A model generated the notes under the pieces. It made no database searches. It worked only from the letters and a program-made list of their open reading frames with translations, and had not been told where the DNA came from. DNA of 64,000 bases, from the NCBI RefSeq assembly GCF_014654785.1, contig NZ_BNBD01000020.1, forward strand, positions 33,757 to 97,756, read 5' to 3'. The position numbers were made by a program, and so were the translations under genes. This stretch comes from Streptomyces mashuensis (GTDB taxonomy: Bacteria; Actinomycetota; Actinomycetes; Streptomycetales; Streptomycetaceae). Shown here piece by piece: positions 40,423 through 49,305 of this stretch; the stretch's first letter is position 1, and every line of letters starts with the position of its first letter.

Positions 40423-40439
40423 GGTTGCAATCTGCTACC
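40423..40439 (+). promoter_or_regulatory. HxlR operator copy 2
   Basis: GGTTGCAATCTGCTACC, inverted relative to copy 1 and 18 bp upstream of the MFS start. The pair forms one large dyad centred near 40412. Confidence 0.6.
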
Positions 40440-40456
40440 GATTGGGGTTGGGGAGC

Positions 40457-41725
40457 GTGAACGTGTGGCGACGGCTGCTGCTCGCAGTCGTGTGCGGGGT
40501 TGCCGTGGCGGGTGTCTATGCCGCGCAACCGGTTCTGGAGCCGATGGGCCACGATCTCGGTGTGCCGGCGGGGCTCGCCGGCTGGATCGTCGCGACCGGC
40601 CAGTTCGGCTACCTGGCGGGGCTGGTGCTGCTGGTGCCGCTCGGCGACACGGCCGACCGGCGCCGGCTCATCGCCGCCCATCTGGCGGTCACCGCGGGGG
40701 GACTGGCCCTCACGGCCTCGGCGTCCGCCGCATGGATGGCGTTCGCCGGGCTCGCGGCGGCCGGGGCCTTCGCCGTCGTGGTGCAGACGACGGTGGCCTA
40801 CGCCGCGTCGGCGTCACCACCGGCCGAACGAGGACGGAACATCGGCACCGTGACGTCGGGCGTGGTGGCCGGCATCCTGGGCGCGCGGATCGTCACCGGC
40901 ACGCTCGCCGAGACGTGGGGCTGGCGGAGCATCTACGCCCTGCTCGCGGTGCTGTCGCTCGCACTCGCCGCCCTGGTCCTCGCCGTACTGCCGTCGGAGA
41001 GGCGCCCCGGTCGGCCGTCGGGGTACCGGCAGGCCGTCGGCTCGCTCGCCGGACTGTTCCGGCAGCGCGTCCTCCTCACGCGCGGGCTCGTCGCGTTCTT
41101 CTTGTTCGCCTCGTTCGGAACCCTGTGGAGCGGGCTGTCCCTGCCCCTGGCCGCCGAGCCGTGGCAGCTGAGCGAGGGGCAGACCGGGCTGTTCGGCATC
41201 GCCGGACTCGCCGGCGCACTCGGCGCGGCCCGCGCCGGACGGTGGGCGGACGCAGGACGGGCGACCCGGGTCACCGGCCTGGCGCTCACCCTGCTCATCG
41301 CCTCGTGGGCGGCGATCGCGCAGCTGCCGTGGTCGCTGTGGCTCCTCGCCGCCGGAATCGTGCTGCTCGACTTCGCCGTCCAGGTCGTCCATGTGAGCAA
41401 CCAGCACGTGCTCACCACCGCGCACCCGGATCGCACGAGCAGCGTCATCGGCAGCTACATGGTCTTCTACTCGCTCGGCTCCGCCTCCGGTGCCGCCGCA
41501 ACCACCGCGGTCTTCGCCGCCCACGGCTGGGCGGGCTGCTGCCTCCTCGGGGCGGGCTTCGCCGCCTGCGCACTGGCCGTCCAGGCGGCCGACAGGCTGC
41601 TGTCCCGCCGTCACCGCCCCTGCTCACCCGGATACGTTCAGCCGCCATTCATCACATGCCAACGCGCGGATGGTGGGATCGGCATTCCGCTTCAGCACAC
41701 CGACATGAAGGGGTACCTCCCTTGA
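40457..41725 (+). CDS. MFS exporter
   Basis: 422 residues, GTG start. Twelve helices with the motif-A loop GDTADRRRLIAAH after helix 2 and a second copy GRWADAGRATRV in the C-terminal half; this fits the drug-efflux DHA1 type. The last 35 residues (from PCSPGYVQPP onward) are polar and unlike an MFS tail; they read through what looks like the leader of the next gene. The stop overlaps the phospholipase start (TTGA). Confidence 0.85.
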   Translation: MNVWRRLLLAVVCGVAVAGVYAAQPVLEPMGHDLGVPAGLAGWIVATGQFGYLAGLVLLVPLGDTADRRRLIAAHLAVTAGGLALTASASAAWMAFAGLAAAGAFAVVVQTTVAYAASASPPAERGRNIGTVTSGVVAGILGARIVTGTLAETWGWRSIYALLAVLSLALAALVLAVLPSERRPGRPSGYRQAVGSLAGLFRQRVLLTRGLVAFFLFASFGTLWSGLSLPLAAEPWQLSEGQTGLFGIAGLAGALGAARAGRWADAGRATRVTGLALTLLIASWAAIAQLPWSLWLLAAGIVLLDFAVQVVHVSNQHVLTTAHPDRTSSVIGSYMVFYSLGSASGAAATTAVFAAHGWAGCCLLGAGFAACALAVQAADRLLSRRHRPCSPGYVQPPFITCQRADGGIGIPLQHTDMKGYLP

Positions 41726-42714
41726 GCACCCACTTACGTCATGGCGCCCGCCCGCGGAGGGCACTGGCGGCGCTGCTGACGGCACTGTGCGGGATCATCG
41801 GTGCCACCGCGCTCGGTACGACGTCCGCGGCAGCAGCCGGTCAACGTCACGCGATCTACGCCATCGCCCACCGGGTCGACACCCTCGACGGCGTGGACGC
41901 CGCGCTCGGCCACGGCGCCAACGCCATCGAGATCGACGTATGCGCCTGGTGGAACCCCAACGAATGGCGCGCCTACCACGACTGCTCCTCGGCCGGTGAC
42001 AACCGGCGGGGGCCCGGCTTCGACAGCATGATCGACCGCATCCTGTCCCACGCCAGGGCGGGCCGCCGGCTCGCACTGGTCTGGCTGGACATCAAGGACC
42101 CGAACTACTGCGGAGAGGCACCGAACCGCGGATGCAGCGTCGCCGGGCTGCGCGACAAGGCGCAGCGGCTGACGGCCGCCGGGATCCAGGTGCTGTACGG
42201 GTTCTACGAGTACCACGGCGGCAGCAACCCGGACGTCGGCGGCAGGGGCTGGAAGAGCCTCGAAGGCAGGCTCGGCACGCTGGAGGGCATCACGACGACC
42301 GGCACCCGCGACCAGGTCCGGAAGGCGTTCGACCGGTCCGGCGCCGGGTTCCCGGCCGGTCACCGGGCCATGGACTACGGCGACACCGACATCACCAAGG
42401 GGTTCGGCAACTGCACGGAAGCCGGCTACAACACGTGCGCCGAACTGAAGAAGGGCGCCGGGGACCGTGCCGCCGGCCGGCTCGTCGCCACGCTGTCCTG
42501 GACGACCACCTACAACGACCCGTGGTACGTCGACAAACTGCTGGGTGACGCCCGGGTGGACGGCATCATCGCGGGCTACGGCGCGTTCACCGGGGTGCGC
42601 GAGTACGACAACAGCTGGCAGTGCGCCAACTCCATCAAGCTCATCCGCGACTGGGTGAACCGCCACGGCTCCACCCACCGCATGGCCACCAGCGGTGACC
42701 GCCTGTTCAGGTAG
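41722..42714 (+). CDS. Secreted phospholipase D / sphingomyelinase D-like (spider-toxin type)
   Basis: 330 residues, TTG start with AAGGGG 9 nt upstream, overlapping the MFS stop. A signal peptide (RRALAALLTALCGIIGATAL, cleavage SAAAAG) leads to a GDPD-like TIM barrel: IAHRVDTLDGVDAALGHGAN (first catalytic His), NAIEIDVCAWW (Glu and Asp metal ligands), and AYHDCSSAGD (second catalytic His), then LVWLDIKDPNYC. The sequence order matches the sphingomyelinase D/phospholipase D family of recluse spiders and Corynebacterium. The expected product from choline phospholipids is a cyclic phosphate, but activity is inferred. Confidence 0.82.
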   Translation: MSTHLRHGARPRRALAALLTALCGIIGATALGTTSAAAAGQRHAIYAIAHRVDTLDGVDAALGHGANAIEIDVCAWWNPNEWRAYHDCSSAGDNRRGPGFDSMIDRILSHARAGRRLALVWLDIKDPNYCGEAPNRGCSVAGLRDKAQRLTAAGIQVLYGFYEYHGGSNPDVGGRGWKSLEGRLGTLEGITTTGTRDQVRKAFDRSGAGFPAGHRAMDYGDTDITKGFGNCTEAGYNTCAELKKGAGDRAAGRLVATLSWTTTYNDPWYVDKLLGDARVDGIIAGYGAFTGVREYDNSWQCANSIKLIRDWVNRHGSTHRMATSGDRLFR

Positions 42715-42728
42715 CGGACAGCCGCGGA

Positions 42729-42756
42729 CCCCGGGCGGATTCCGTACCGCCCGGGG
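42729..42756 (+). terminator. Terminator after the phospholipase gene
   Basis: CCCCGGGCGG, 8-nt loop, CCGCCCGGGG: a perfect 10-bp stem, 14 bp past the stop. Confidence 0.75.
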
Positions 42757-42849
42757 CCCGCGGGCCCGGCGCCCGAGGGCGCCCCCGGGCCGTCGGCTGC
42801 GAGGGAAATCGGTGGCGGACGGTGATCCGTCTGGGCAGACTTGCCCACT

Positions 42850-43665
42850 ATGGAACGCTTGGCGGACATCGCGGACCGGCTGACCGCTGTCGGCGGCGTC
42901 GTCGGTGTGTGTCTCGGAGGCAGCCGCGCGAGAGGGACGCACGGCCCCGATTCCGACTACGACCTGGGCCTGTACTACCGGCCGCCGCTGGACACCGCTG
43001 CCCTGCGTCTGCTCGCGGCCGAGCTCACCGGGGACACGGTGGAGGTGACCGAGCCGGGCGGCTGGGGCCCGTGGGTGGACGGTGGGGCCTGGCTGACCAT
43101 CGACGGCCACCGCGTCGACTGGATCTACCGCAACCTCGACCGGGTGCACCACGTCTGGCAGCAGTGCCGGGCCGGGCAGTTCGAGATCGGCGCCCAGCCC
43201 GGCCATCCCCTGGGGGTGTACTCCCACTCCTACGCCGGCGAAATCGCGCTCGGGCGCATCCTTTCCGACCCCAGCGGCAAGCTCCTGGCGCTCCAGGAAC
43301 AGACCCGCCACTACCCTCCGCCGCTGCGCACCGCACTCATCGACAACGCGCGATGGGAGGCCCCCTTCATCCTCGCCAACGCCCGCAAGGGGGCGGCCCG
43401 CGGGGACGCCTTCTACGTCGCCGGCTGCCTGTTCCGCGCGGTGGGACTCCTCGTGCATGCCCTCCACGCCCATGCCGGGTGCTGGGTACTCAACGAAAAA
43501 GGGGTTGTTCAGGCCGCAGGCGGGCTGGCCGCGGCCCCTGCGGACTTCGCCGGGCGGGCTCACGGGCTCTTCTCCGGGCTCGGCACCAGCCCGGACTCGC
43601 TCGCCGCCGTCCTCGACGCCGCCGACAGGCTGGCCGCCGAGGTGTGCCACGCGCTCGCGCGGTGA
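42850..43665 (+). CDS. Nucleotidyltransferase-domain protein
   Basis: 271 residues. The N-terminal pol-beta-type nucleotidyltransferase signature is complete: CLGGSRARGTHGPDSDYDLG (GS and DxD), with a third acid in WIYRN/VDWI. The C-terminal helical part (about 150-265) resembles the substrate-binding region of DUF4037 or kanamycin-type transferases. It could be an antibiotic-modifying enzyme, a tRNA-related enzyme or an antitoxin-like protein; the sequence does not decide. An in-frame TTG 9 nt upstream is an alternative start. Confidence 0.78.
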   Translation: MERLADIADRLTAVGGVVGVCLGGSRARGTHGPDSDYDLGLYYRPPLDTAALRLLAAELTGDTVEVTEPGGWGPWVDGGAWLTIDGHRVDWIYRNLDRVHHVWQQCRAGQFEIGAQPGHPLGVYSHSYAGEIALGRILSDPSGKLLALQEQTRHYPPPLRTALIDNARWEAPFILANARKGAARGDAFYVAGCLFRAVGLLVHALHAHAGCWVLNEKGVVQAAGGLAAAPADFAGRAHGLFSGLGTSPDSLAAVLDAADRLAAEVCHALAR

Positions 43666-43769
43666 GGGTGGGCGGGATGCGGCCGCCGGCGGATCAACCG
43701 TAGATCATCGGGCGTCGATCACCTACAGTGCCCAGGACCAGCAACTCCCCCACAGGAGCAGGGCGTTTC

Positions 43770-45395
43770 ATGGCGATCACGCGTAGATCGGTACTCAAGG
43801 GTTCGTCGGCCGCGGCCGCCGTCCCGTTCGTCACCGGCGCCGCAGGGGAGGCCGCCGCGGCCCCGGCGCCGGCGGCACCGGAGCCCGGGCCGCTGCTCCA
43901 GAGCCGGCCGCACCGGCTGGGCGCGCCCGGGGTCCTGGGCGTCCACCTGCAGTTCGGCTCCGACCCGTCCTCGGAGATGACCGTCTCCTGGATCACCCCG
44001 CAGTCGGTGCGCCGGCCGCAGGTGCGGCTCGGTTCGCCCGCGGGCGGGCACGGCGGGCGGGTCGTCGACGCCGAGACGCGCACGTACCGGGACGGGCTGT
44101 CGAAGGAGGAGGTGTACGTCCACCACGCCCGGATCACCGGCCTGCGGCCCTCGACCACGTACCTGTACGCGGCCGGGCACGACGGCGCGACCCCGGAGAC
44201 CGGTTCGTTCACCACGGCGCCGCGCGGCCGCGCCGCCTTCACCTTCACCAGCTTCGGCGACCAGGCGACGCCGAACCTGCGCCGGGTCGTCCACCTCCCC
44301 GACGGCGTCCCCTCCCCCGTCAACCGGTACCCCCTGCACACCAGCAGCCAGGTCGGTTCGCCCGCCTCGGCGGACATCGTCGCGGCCGTCGAGCGGGTCG
44401 CTCCGCTGTTCAACTTCGTCAACGGTGACCTGTGCTACGCGGCGATCGCCGGGGCGTGGGGCACGAGCCGGGTGGCGACCTGGGCGGACTGGTTCATCAA
44501 CAACAGCCGCTCCACCCGCCTGCGCCCCTGGATGCCGTGTGCGGGGAACCACGAGAACGAGAAGGGCAACGGGCCCATCGGCGCGGCCGGTTACCAGACC
44601 TACTTCGCCCTTCCCTCGTCGTCCACCTCCTCCGACGAGGAGACGCGGGGCATGTGGTACGCCTTCACGGTCGGCGCCGTCCGCTTCATCAGCCTCGCCA
44701 ACGACGACGTGGCGCTCCAGGACGGCGGGGACACGTACATCAGCGGCTACTCCGGCGGCGCCCAGCGGCGCTGGCTGGAGCGCGAGCTCAAGGCGGCGCG
44801 GGCGGACCGGGGCATCGACTGGATCGTGGTGTGCATGCACCAGCCGATGATCTCCAGTCACCGGAGCGCCGGCAGCGACCTGGGGGTGCGCCGGGCCTGG
44901 GGTCCGCTGTTCGACGCGTACGGCGTCGACCTGGTGGTCAGCGGGCACGAGCACCACTACGAGCGGTCGCACCCGGTGCGCGGCACGCTGCCCAACGAGG
45001 CCCGCACCCCCGTTCCGGTCTCCACCCGCACCGATCTGATCGACACGGGCAAGGGCACCGTCCACATGGTCATCGGCGCGGGCGGCAACATCGCCACGAG
45101 CCAGGACGACCTCTTCGACACGCCGCAGGCCCGGGTCCTGGTGGGCCTCAAGGACGACAGGACCGCCTCCGGCCACCGCGAGGCGGTCTGGATCCCCGAG
45201 GAAGCACCGTGGGCAGCCGTCCAGGACCGTAAGTACAACCGCGGTTTCGCCGCGTTCGACGTCGACCCCGGCGACCACCGCGAGGGCCTGACGCGCATGC
45301 GGGTCACGTACTACACGTTCGACGGCCCCCACGGCGACCTGACGCCCGTCGACACCTTCACCTTGCAGCGGCCGCGTTCGGACGTGCGCCACTGA
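43770..45395 (+). CDS. Secreted purple acid phosphatase-like metallophosphoesterase
   Basis: 541 residues. Tat-type signal peptide (ITRRSVLKGSSAAAAVPFV). A fibronectin-like N-terminal domain (LGVHLQFGSDPSSEMTVSW, about 50-150) precedes the metallophosphatase domain, with the ordered metal ligands FTSFGD, FVNGDLCYA, CAGNHENE, VCMHQPM and SGHEHHYERS. These fit the binuclear metal centre of purple acid phosphatases, including the tyrosine of GDLCY. It hydrolyses phosphate esters outside the cell. It probably serves phosphate supply, though no Pho box was identified with confidence. Confidence 0.9.
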   Translation: MAITRRSVLKGSSAAAAVPFVTGAAGEAAAAPAPAAPEPGPLLQSRPHRLGAPGVLGVHLQFGSDPSSEMTVSWITPQSVRRPQVRLGSPAGGHGGRVVDAETRTYRDGLSKEEVYVHHARITGLRPSTTYLYAAGHDGATPETGSFTTAPRGRAAFTFTSFGDQATPNLRRVVHLPDGVPSPVNRYPLHTSSQVGSPASADIVAAVERVAPLFNFVNGDLCYAAIAGAWGTSRVATWADWFINNSRSTRLRPWMPCAGNHENEKGNGPIGAAGYQTYFALPSSSTSSDEETRGMWYAFTVGAVRFISLANDDVALQDGGDTYISGYSGGAQRRWLERELKAARADRGIDWIVVCMHQPMISSHRSAGSDLGVRRAWGPLFDAYGVDLVVSGHEHHYERSHPVRGTLPNEARTPVPVSTRTDLIDTGKGTVHMVIGAGGNIATSQDDLFDTPQARVLVGLKDDRTASGHREAVWIPEEAPWAAVQDRKYNRGFAAFDVDPGDHREGLTRMRVTYYTFDGPHGDLTPVDTFTLQRPRSDVRH

Positions 45396-45439
45396 GCGCT
45401 CCGGGCAGGCTCCCGACACTCCGGCATGGAGGGCACGTC

Positions 45440-46624
45440 ATGACGACCGACACCAAGGGCAAGGACCTGACCGAGCGGGCTGCCGCGCTCGTCGGGCTGT
45501 TACGGGGCAATGCCGCGCGTACCGAGGAGGGGCGGCGGGTGGTCGAGGAGAACATCGAGGCCCTCGCCGGCGCCGGGTTGTTCGCACTCACGGTGCCCGG
45601 GCGGTTCGGTGGCCATCAGGCGAGCGTCCGTGCGCTCCTGGAGGTCAGTGCCGAGCTCGGTCGTGGCTGTGGGTCCACCGCCTGGACCACCGCTCTGGTC
45701 AACGTGTGCGCCTGGATCACCGCCCTGTACCCGGAGCGTGCCCAGCGGGAGGTGTTCGGGGAGGACCCGGGCGCCCGTGTCTGTTCCGTCTTCACCCCCG
45801 GCGGAACGAGCAGGGCGGCGGGCTCGGGGCAGGTCATCAGCGGGCGGTGGCCCTTCGCGTCCGGTTGTCTGCACGCGCAGTGGGCGCTCCTCGGCACGCC
45901 GGTCACCGGCGCCGCCGGCGAGCAGCTGGACCGGGGCGTGGCGCTGGTGCCGATGGCCGAGCTGGCGGTCGAGGACACCTGGCACACCGTGGGCATGCGC
46001 GGCACCGGCAGCCACACCCTCGTCGCGGAGGACGTGTTCGTGCCCGGCCACCGCATCCTGTCGGTGTCGAGGGCGCTGCGGGGCGAGTACCCCACCGAGT
46101 TCACGGACGAGGCCCTGTACCGTGCCCCGTTCGTGCCCGTCCTCGCCTCCGTGCTCGTGGGCCCCCAGTGGGGCATGGCCCGCGGCGGGCTGGAACTGGT
46201 GACGGCGTCCCTCGCCGAGGGGCGTCCCCTCTCGCACACGTTCTTCACCCGGGCCCGTGAGGCGTCCTCCACGCAGATGCAGCTCGCCGAGGCCGCCCAG
46301 CTGGTCGACACGGCCGGGCTGCACCTGATGCGCGCGGCCGACGACATCGACGCGTGCGCGGCGAGCGGCCGCCGCATGCCGCTGCGCGAGCGGGCCCGCG
46401 TCCGCATGGACACCGCCACGGTCGCCCGGCGCTCGCGGGAGGCGCTGGACATCCTGCTGAACCTGCACGGCGCGGGGAGCTTCACCGAGGCCAACCCGCT
46501 GCAGCGGCTGTGGCGCGACCAGGAGACCGCGAGCCGGCACGCCATGACCAACCCGGCCGTTGCGAGCGAGCTCTACGGCCGGGCGCTGCTCGGCATCGAG
46601 GAGCAGGTCACGCCCCTCATATGA
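45440..46624 (+). CDS. Acyl-CoA dehydrogenase-fold flavin-dependent monooxygenase/dehydrogenase
   Basis: 394 residues. The order fits the family: N-terminal helices (LAGAGLFALTVPGRFGG), middle beta domain (ISGRWPFASGC, LVPMAELAVEDTWHTVGMRGTGS), and a C-terminal helix bundle of the Acyl-CoA_dh_2 type (ALDILLNLHGAGSF, RLWRDQETASRHAM). The GMRGTGSH segment and the His near the end are typical of group D flavin monooxygenases such as HsaA and C2-hydroxylases. It would need a flavin reductase, and none is intact nearby. The substrate is unknown. Overlaps the next, convergent gene by 8 bp. Confidence 0.82.
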   Translation: MTTDTKGKDLTERAAALVGLLRGNAARTEEGRRVVEENIEALAGAGLFALTVPGRFGGHQASVRALLEVSAELGRGCGSTAWTTALVNVCAWITALYPERAQREVFGEDPGARVCSVFTPGGTSRAAGSGQVISGRWPFASGCLHAQWALLGTPVTGAAGEQLDRGVALVPMAELAVEDTWHTVGMRGTGSHTLVAEDVFVPGHRILSVSRALRGEYPTEFTDEALYRAPFVPVLASVLVGPQWGMARGGLELVTASLAEGRPLSHTFFTRAREASSTQMQLAEAAQLVDTAGLHLMRAADDIDACAASGRRMPLRERARVRMDTATVARRSREALDILLNLHGAGSFTEANPLQRLWRDQETASRHAMTNPAVASELYGRALLGIEEQVTPLI

Positions 46625-47768
46625 GTTCCGCGGCAGGAGGCACGTCGAGAACCGTGTTGCCGACGCGGTCCAGCCACACGTGCTGGCCCTTCCGGTCGGC
46701 CGTGAGGCCCGCGCGGTCGCGGTCCGGTGAGCCGAGCCGCTGCCACGTCCGGTAGGCGGTCTCCACCTCGTCCCAGAGCCGGCGGGGCCCGTACTGCTCG
46801 GTCTCGTACGCGTCGTGTCCCGGCACGTACTCGGCGGTGGCCCACGAGGAACGGTCGGTGGAGAACAGCCACAGGGTGGCTTCGTCGCTGCCGTCGCCGG
46901 CCTCGCCGACGTGGTGCCAGGCGTCACGGACCATGAGGTCGGTCCAGAACAGCGCGTCCCGGTCGCCGGCGACGGCACGGGGGCTGATGTCCGTGCGGCC
47001 GGCGACGCCCTGGTCCCCGGGGCGGTAGACGTCGCTGACGCGGCCGCCGGCGGCGGGGCGGGCCCGGGTGCTCATGAAGGCGGGGTGGCCGGCGAACCGG
47101 CCGTGGGCCTCGCCCTCGCCGACGTCGAGGACCGCGAAGGAGTAGTGGAAGATGCCGCCGCCCCACGGGGTGACGATCCGGCCGCCGGGTGCCCGCTCGA
47201 CCCAGACGTACGGGATGTCGGGCACGGTGTAGGTACCGAGGATCCGGTCGTACGTTTCGCCGTCGGGGAGGTCCCGTTCGGCGTTGCCGCACAGGACGTG
47301 CGGGTGGAAGCCCGCGGCGGCGAGGGCGGCCTCGGCCTGTGCGGCGACGCGCGCGTCGATGTCCATGGTGGTCACGCGGTCCGGGCCCAGGCGGTGGCAC
47401 AGCCAGGCGGCGTTGTAGCCGGTGCCGGCCCCGGCCTCGAAGACGCGGTGGCCGTCGTGCACGTCGAGGAGGCCGAGGGCCTGGAGCATGACCGTGGGCA
47501 TGGAGCTGGACGAGGTGGGTCTGCGGTACGCGTCCTCGCCCAGGTCCTGGCCCTCGTCGACCTGGGTGGTCAGCGGCAGGTCGGCGTAGACGGCCCACGC
47601 CCACCGCTCCGGGTCCGCCCGCCGGTCGAACGTCCGGCCGTCGGCCTCGAAGGTGTTCCCCAGGAACAGCTCCCGCCGGACTCCGGCCACTGCGGCCGCC
47701 CAGCGGGAAGCGGGGTCCAGGGAACCCTTGTTGATCAGGATCTCGAGGAGGCGTTCCGGGGAGCTCAT
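46617..47768 (-). CDS. PCMT-like SAM-dependent methyltransferase
   Basis: 383 residues. The N-terminal part has the protein-L-isoaspartate methyltransferase layout: a substrate loop (TTQVDEGQDLGEDAYRRPTS), motif I VFEAGAGTGYNAAWL (about 110-124), VTTMDIDARVAAQA and LPDGETYDRILGTYTV. The extended C-terminus (about 230-383) resembles that of FxLD-type and lanthipeptide-associated O-methyltransferases. No lanthipeptide synthetase or precursor is adjacent, so the substrate is open. The ATG at 47768 fits the family's short N-terminus (MSSPERLLEIL). Confidence 0.8.
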   Translation of the reverse strand: MSSPERLLEILINKGSLDPASRWAAAVAGVRRELFLGNTFEADGRTFDRRADPERWAWAVYADLPLTTQVDEGQDLGEDAYRRPTSSSSMPTVMLQALGLLDVHDGHRVFEAGAGTGYNAAWLCHRLGPDRVTTMDIDARVAAQAEAALAAAGFHPHVLCGNAERDLPDGETYDRILGTYTVPDIPYVWVERAPGGRIVTPWGGGIFHYSFAVLDVGEGEAHGRFAGHPAFMSTRARPAAGGRVSDVYRPGDQGVAGRTDISPRAVAGDRDALFWTDLMVRDAWHHVGEAGDGSDEATLWLFSTDRSSWATAEYVPGHDAYETEQYGPRRLWDEVETAYRTWQRLGSPDRDRAGLTADRKGQHVWLDRVGNTVLDVPPAAELI

Positions 47769-47778
47769 ACGACGGCGA

Positions 47779-47889
47779 CTACTTCTTCGGCGGGTTGGAG
47801 ACCGGCTTGTTCCACTGTCCGTCGCTCTCCCGCGGGGACTGCTGCTTGTCCCCCTCGGCGCCGCCCTTGCCGTCACCGTGCTTGCCCAT
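47779..47889 (-). CDS. Small hydrophilic 36-residue ORF with its own ribosome site
   Basis: ATG at 47889 preceded by GAAGGAGG at optimal spacing. The product is MGKHGDGKGGAEGDKQQSPR and a further 16 polar residues ending SNPPKK; it is likely disordered. It lies in frame with, and is read through by, the GlxA-type regulator. Either it is a separate small gene whose upstream neighbour lost its stop, or it is simply the tail of the regulator. Family not recognised. Confidence 0.5.
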   Translation of the reverse strand: MGKHGDGKGGAEGDKQQSPRESDGQWNKPVSNPPKK

Positions 47890-48897
47890 GCGCGCCTCCT
47901 TCGGGTCGGTGTCGGACCGACGGTACTGCCCGGCCGGCGCGTCGTGACAGTGGTTCAGGGGTCCGGTCCCCCGGAACGCCCGTCGGTAGGCGCCCGGGGT
48001 CGTGCCGACCTGCGCGCGGAAGCGGCGGCGCAGGTTGACGGCCGAGCTGAGACCGACGCGGGCGGCGATCGCCTCGACCGGCAGGTCCGTCTCCTCAAGG
48101 AGGGTGCGTGCCTCGGCCACCCGGCGGGAGAGCAGCCACGCGCCGGGGCTCGTGCCGAGCCGCTCGGCGAAACGGCGGGCCAGGGTGCGGGGCGACACGC
48201 CGAGGTGTGCGGCCATGTCGTCCACGGACAGCGGTGTCCCGAGGCGTGCGCCGGCCCAGTCGAGCAGGTCGCCGAGCGCGTCCCCGGGGGGTGCGGGCGG
48301 CGCGTACGGGGCCTGGCCGTCCTCGCGGTGCGGCGGCATCACCATGTGGCGTGCGACGAGGGCGGCGTGTGCGGCCCCGTGGTCGTTCCGGACCAGGTGC
48401 AGGCACAGGTCGATGCCCGCGCCCGCGCCGGCGCTGGTGGCGACGTCGCCGTGGTCCACGTACAGCCTGTGCGGCTCCACCCGCACCTGGGGGAACTCCC
48501 GTTGCAGTTGCTCGGCCCGCTGCCAGTGCGTGGTGGCCGAGCGGCCGTCCAGCAGGCCCGTCCGGGCCAGCGCGAACACGCCGGAACAGATGGTGACCAG
48601 CCGTGCTCCCCGCGCGTGCGCCCGTAGCAGGGCGCGGCGTACGGCGTCGGAGAGCGGCGACTCCACCGGCAGCCAGCCCGGGATGATCACGGTGTCCGCG
48701 GACCCGAGCGCCTCCAGTCCCTGCGGCACGTGCATCGCGTACCCGCTCGACGTCTGCACCGCGCCCGGCGTCTCCGTGCACACCTCGAACGTGTAGTGCT
48801 GCGGGACGCCGGTCCGCTCGGTGCCGAAGACCTCGTGGGCACAGCCGAGTTCGAACGTCGGCTGCACCGGCCGGACCAGGACCACCACGCGATGCAT
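47779..48897 (-). CDS. GlxA-type AraC-family transcriptional regulator (DJ-1/PfpI plus HTH)
   Basis: 372 residues in the frame as it stands. Residues 1-175 form a DJ-1/PfpI-like domain (VVVLVRPVQPTFELGCAHEVF, VTICSGVFALARTGLLDGR with the cysteine elbow). Residues about 220-310 are an AraC HTH pair (DDMAAHLGVSPRTLARRF, IAARVGLSSAVNLRRRF). The domain normally ends near residue 315; the rest is polar, crosses a ribosome-binding site and takes in the 36-residue ORF. It is divergent from a cupin gene (72 bp), its probable target. Confidence 0.84.
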   Translation of the reverse strand: MHRVVVLVRPVQPTFELGCAHEVFGTERTGVPQHYTFEVCTETPGAVQTSSGYAMHVPQGLEALGSADTVIIPGWLPVESPLSDAVRRALLRAHARGARLVTICSGVFALARTGLLDGRSATTHWQRAEQLQREFPQVRVEPHRLYVDHGDVATSAGAGAGIDLCLHLVRNDHGAAHAALVARHMVMPPHREDGQAPYAPPAPPGDALGDLLDWAGARLGTPLSVDDMAAHLGVSPRTLARRFAERLGTSPGAWLLSRRVAEARTLLEETDLPVEAIAARVGLSSAVNLRRRFRAQVGTTPGAYRRAFRGTGPLNHCHDAPAGQYRRSDTDPKEARMGKHGDGKGGAEGDKQQSPRESDGQWNKPVSNPPKK

Positions 48898-48969
48898 GGC
48901 AGGAAAGTACCCCATGATGTCGTCCGGGGCTCTGACCCGCGGTGGCCCGCGCACGGCACCGTGGGAGGC

Positions 48970-49305
48970 ATGCACCCCGAGATTCTTGCCCAGGAGGGCT
49001 ACACCTCAGTTTCCGTCGACGAGTCCCCCGTCCGTGAGCTCTTCCCCGGCATCCGGCTCCGCCGGTTGTGGCAGGGGCCGGCCGGCGCGCACGCCAACGT
49101 GCTGGAGATGGACCCGGGCGCCTCCTGGCCGCACCGCGACGTCCACGAGCCCGGTCCGGAGGAGGTCTACGTGGTCGCGGGCACCTTCAACGACGGAGCA
49201 CGCGACTATCCGGCCGGGACATTCCTGCACGCCCCGGCCGGCACGTGGCACGTGCCCGCGACCACCACGGGCTGCACGTTGTTCCTCTTCTATCCGGCCG
49301 GTTAG
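48970..49305 (+). CDS. Small ChrR-like cupin protein
   Basis: 111 residues, a single cupin: the first motif (WPHRDVHEPGPEEVYVVAG) gives His-His-Glu ligands and the second (GTWHVPATTTG) the last His. It resembles the cupin half of ChrR anti-sigma factors and stand-alone metal-binding cupins. The ribosome site (GGGAGG) is unusually close to the ATG. It is divergent from the GlxA-type regulator. Substrate unknown. Confidence 0.75.
   Translation: MHPEILAQEGYTSVSVDESPVRELFPGIRLRRLWQGPAGAHANVLEMDPGASWPHRDVHEPGPEEVYVVAGTFNDGARDYPAGTFLHAPAGTWHVPATTTGCTLFLFYPAG

Noticed and set aside
43719..45419. Long minus-strand frame opposite the purple acid phosphatase
   Set aside because: It has no motif and a Gly/Val/Arg-biased composition; the plus strand carries Tat signal and metal ligands.
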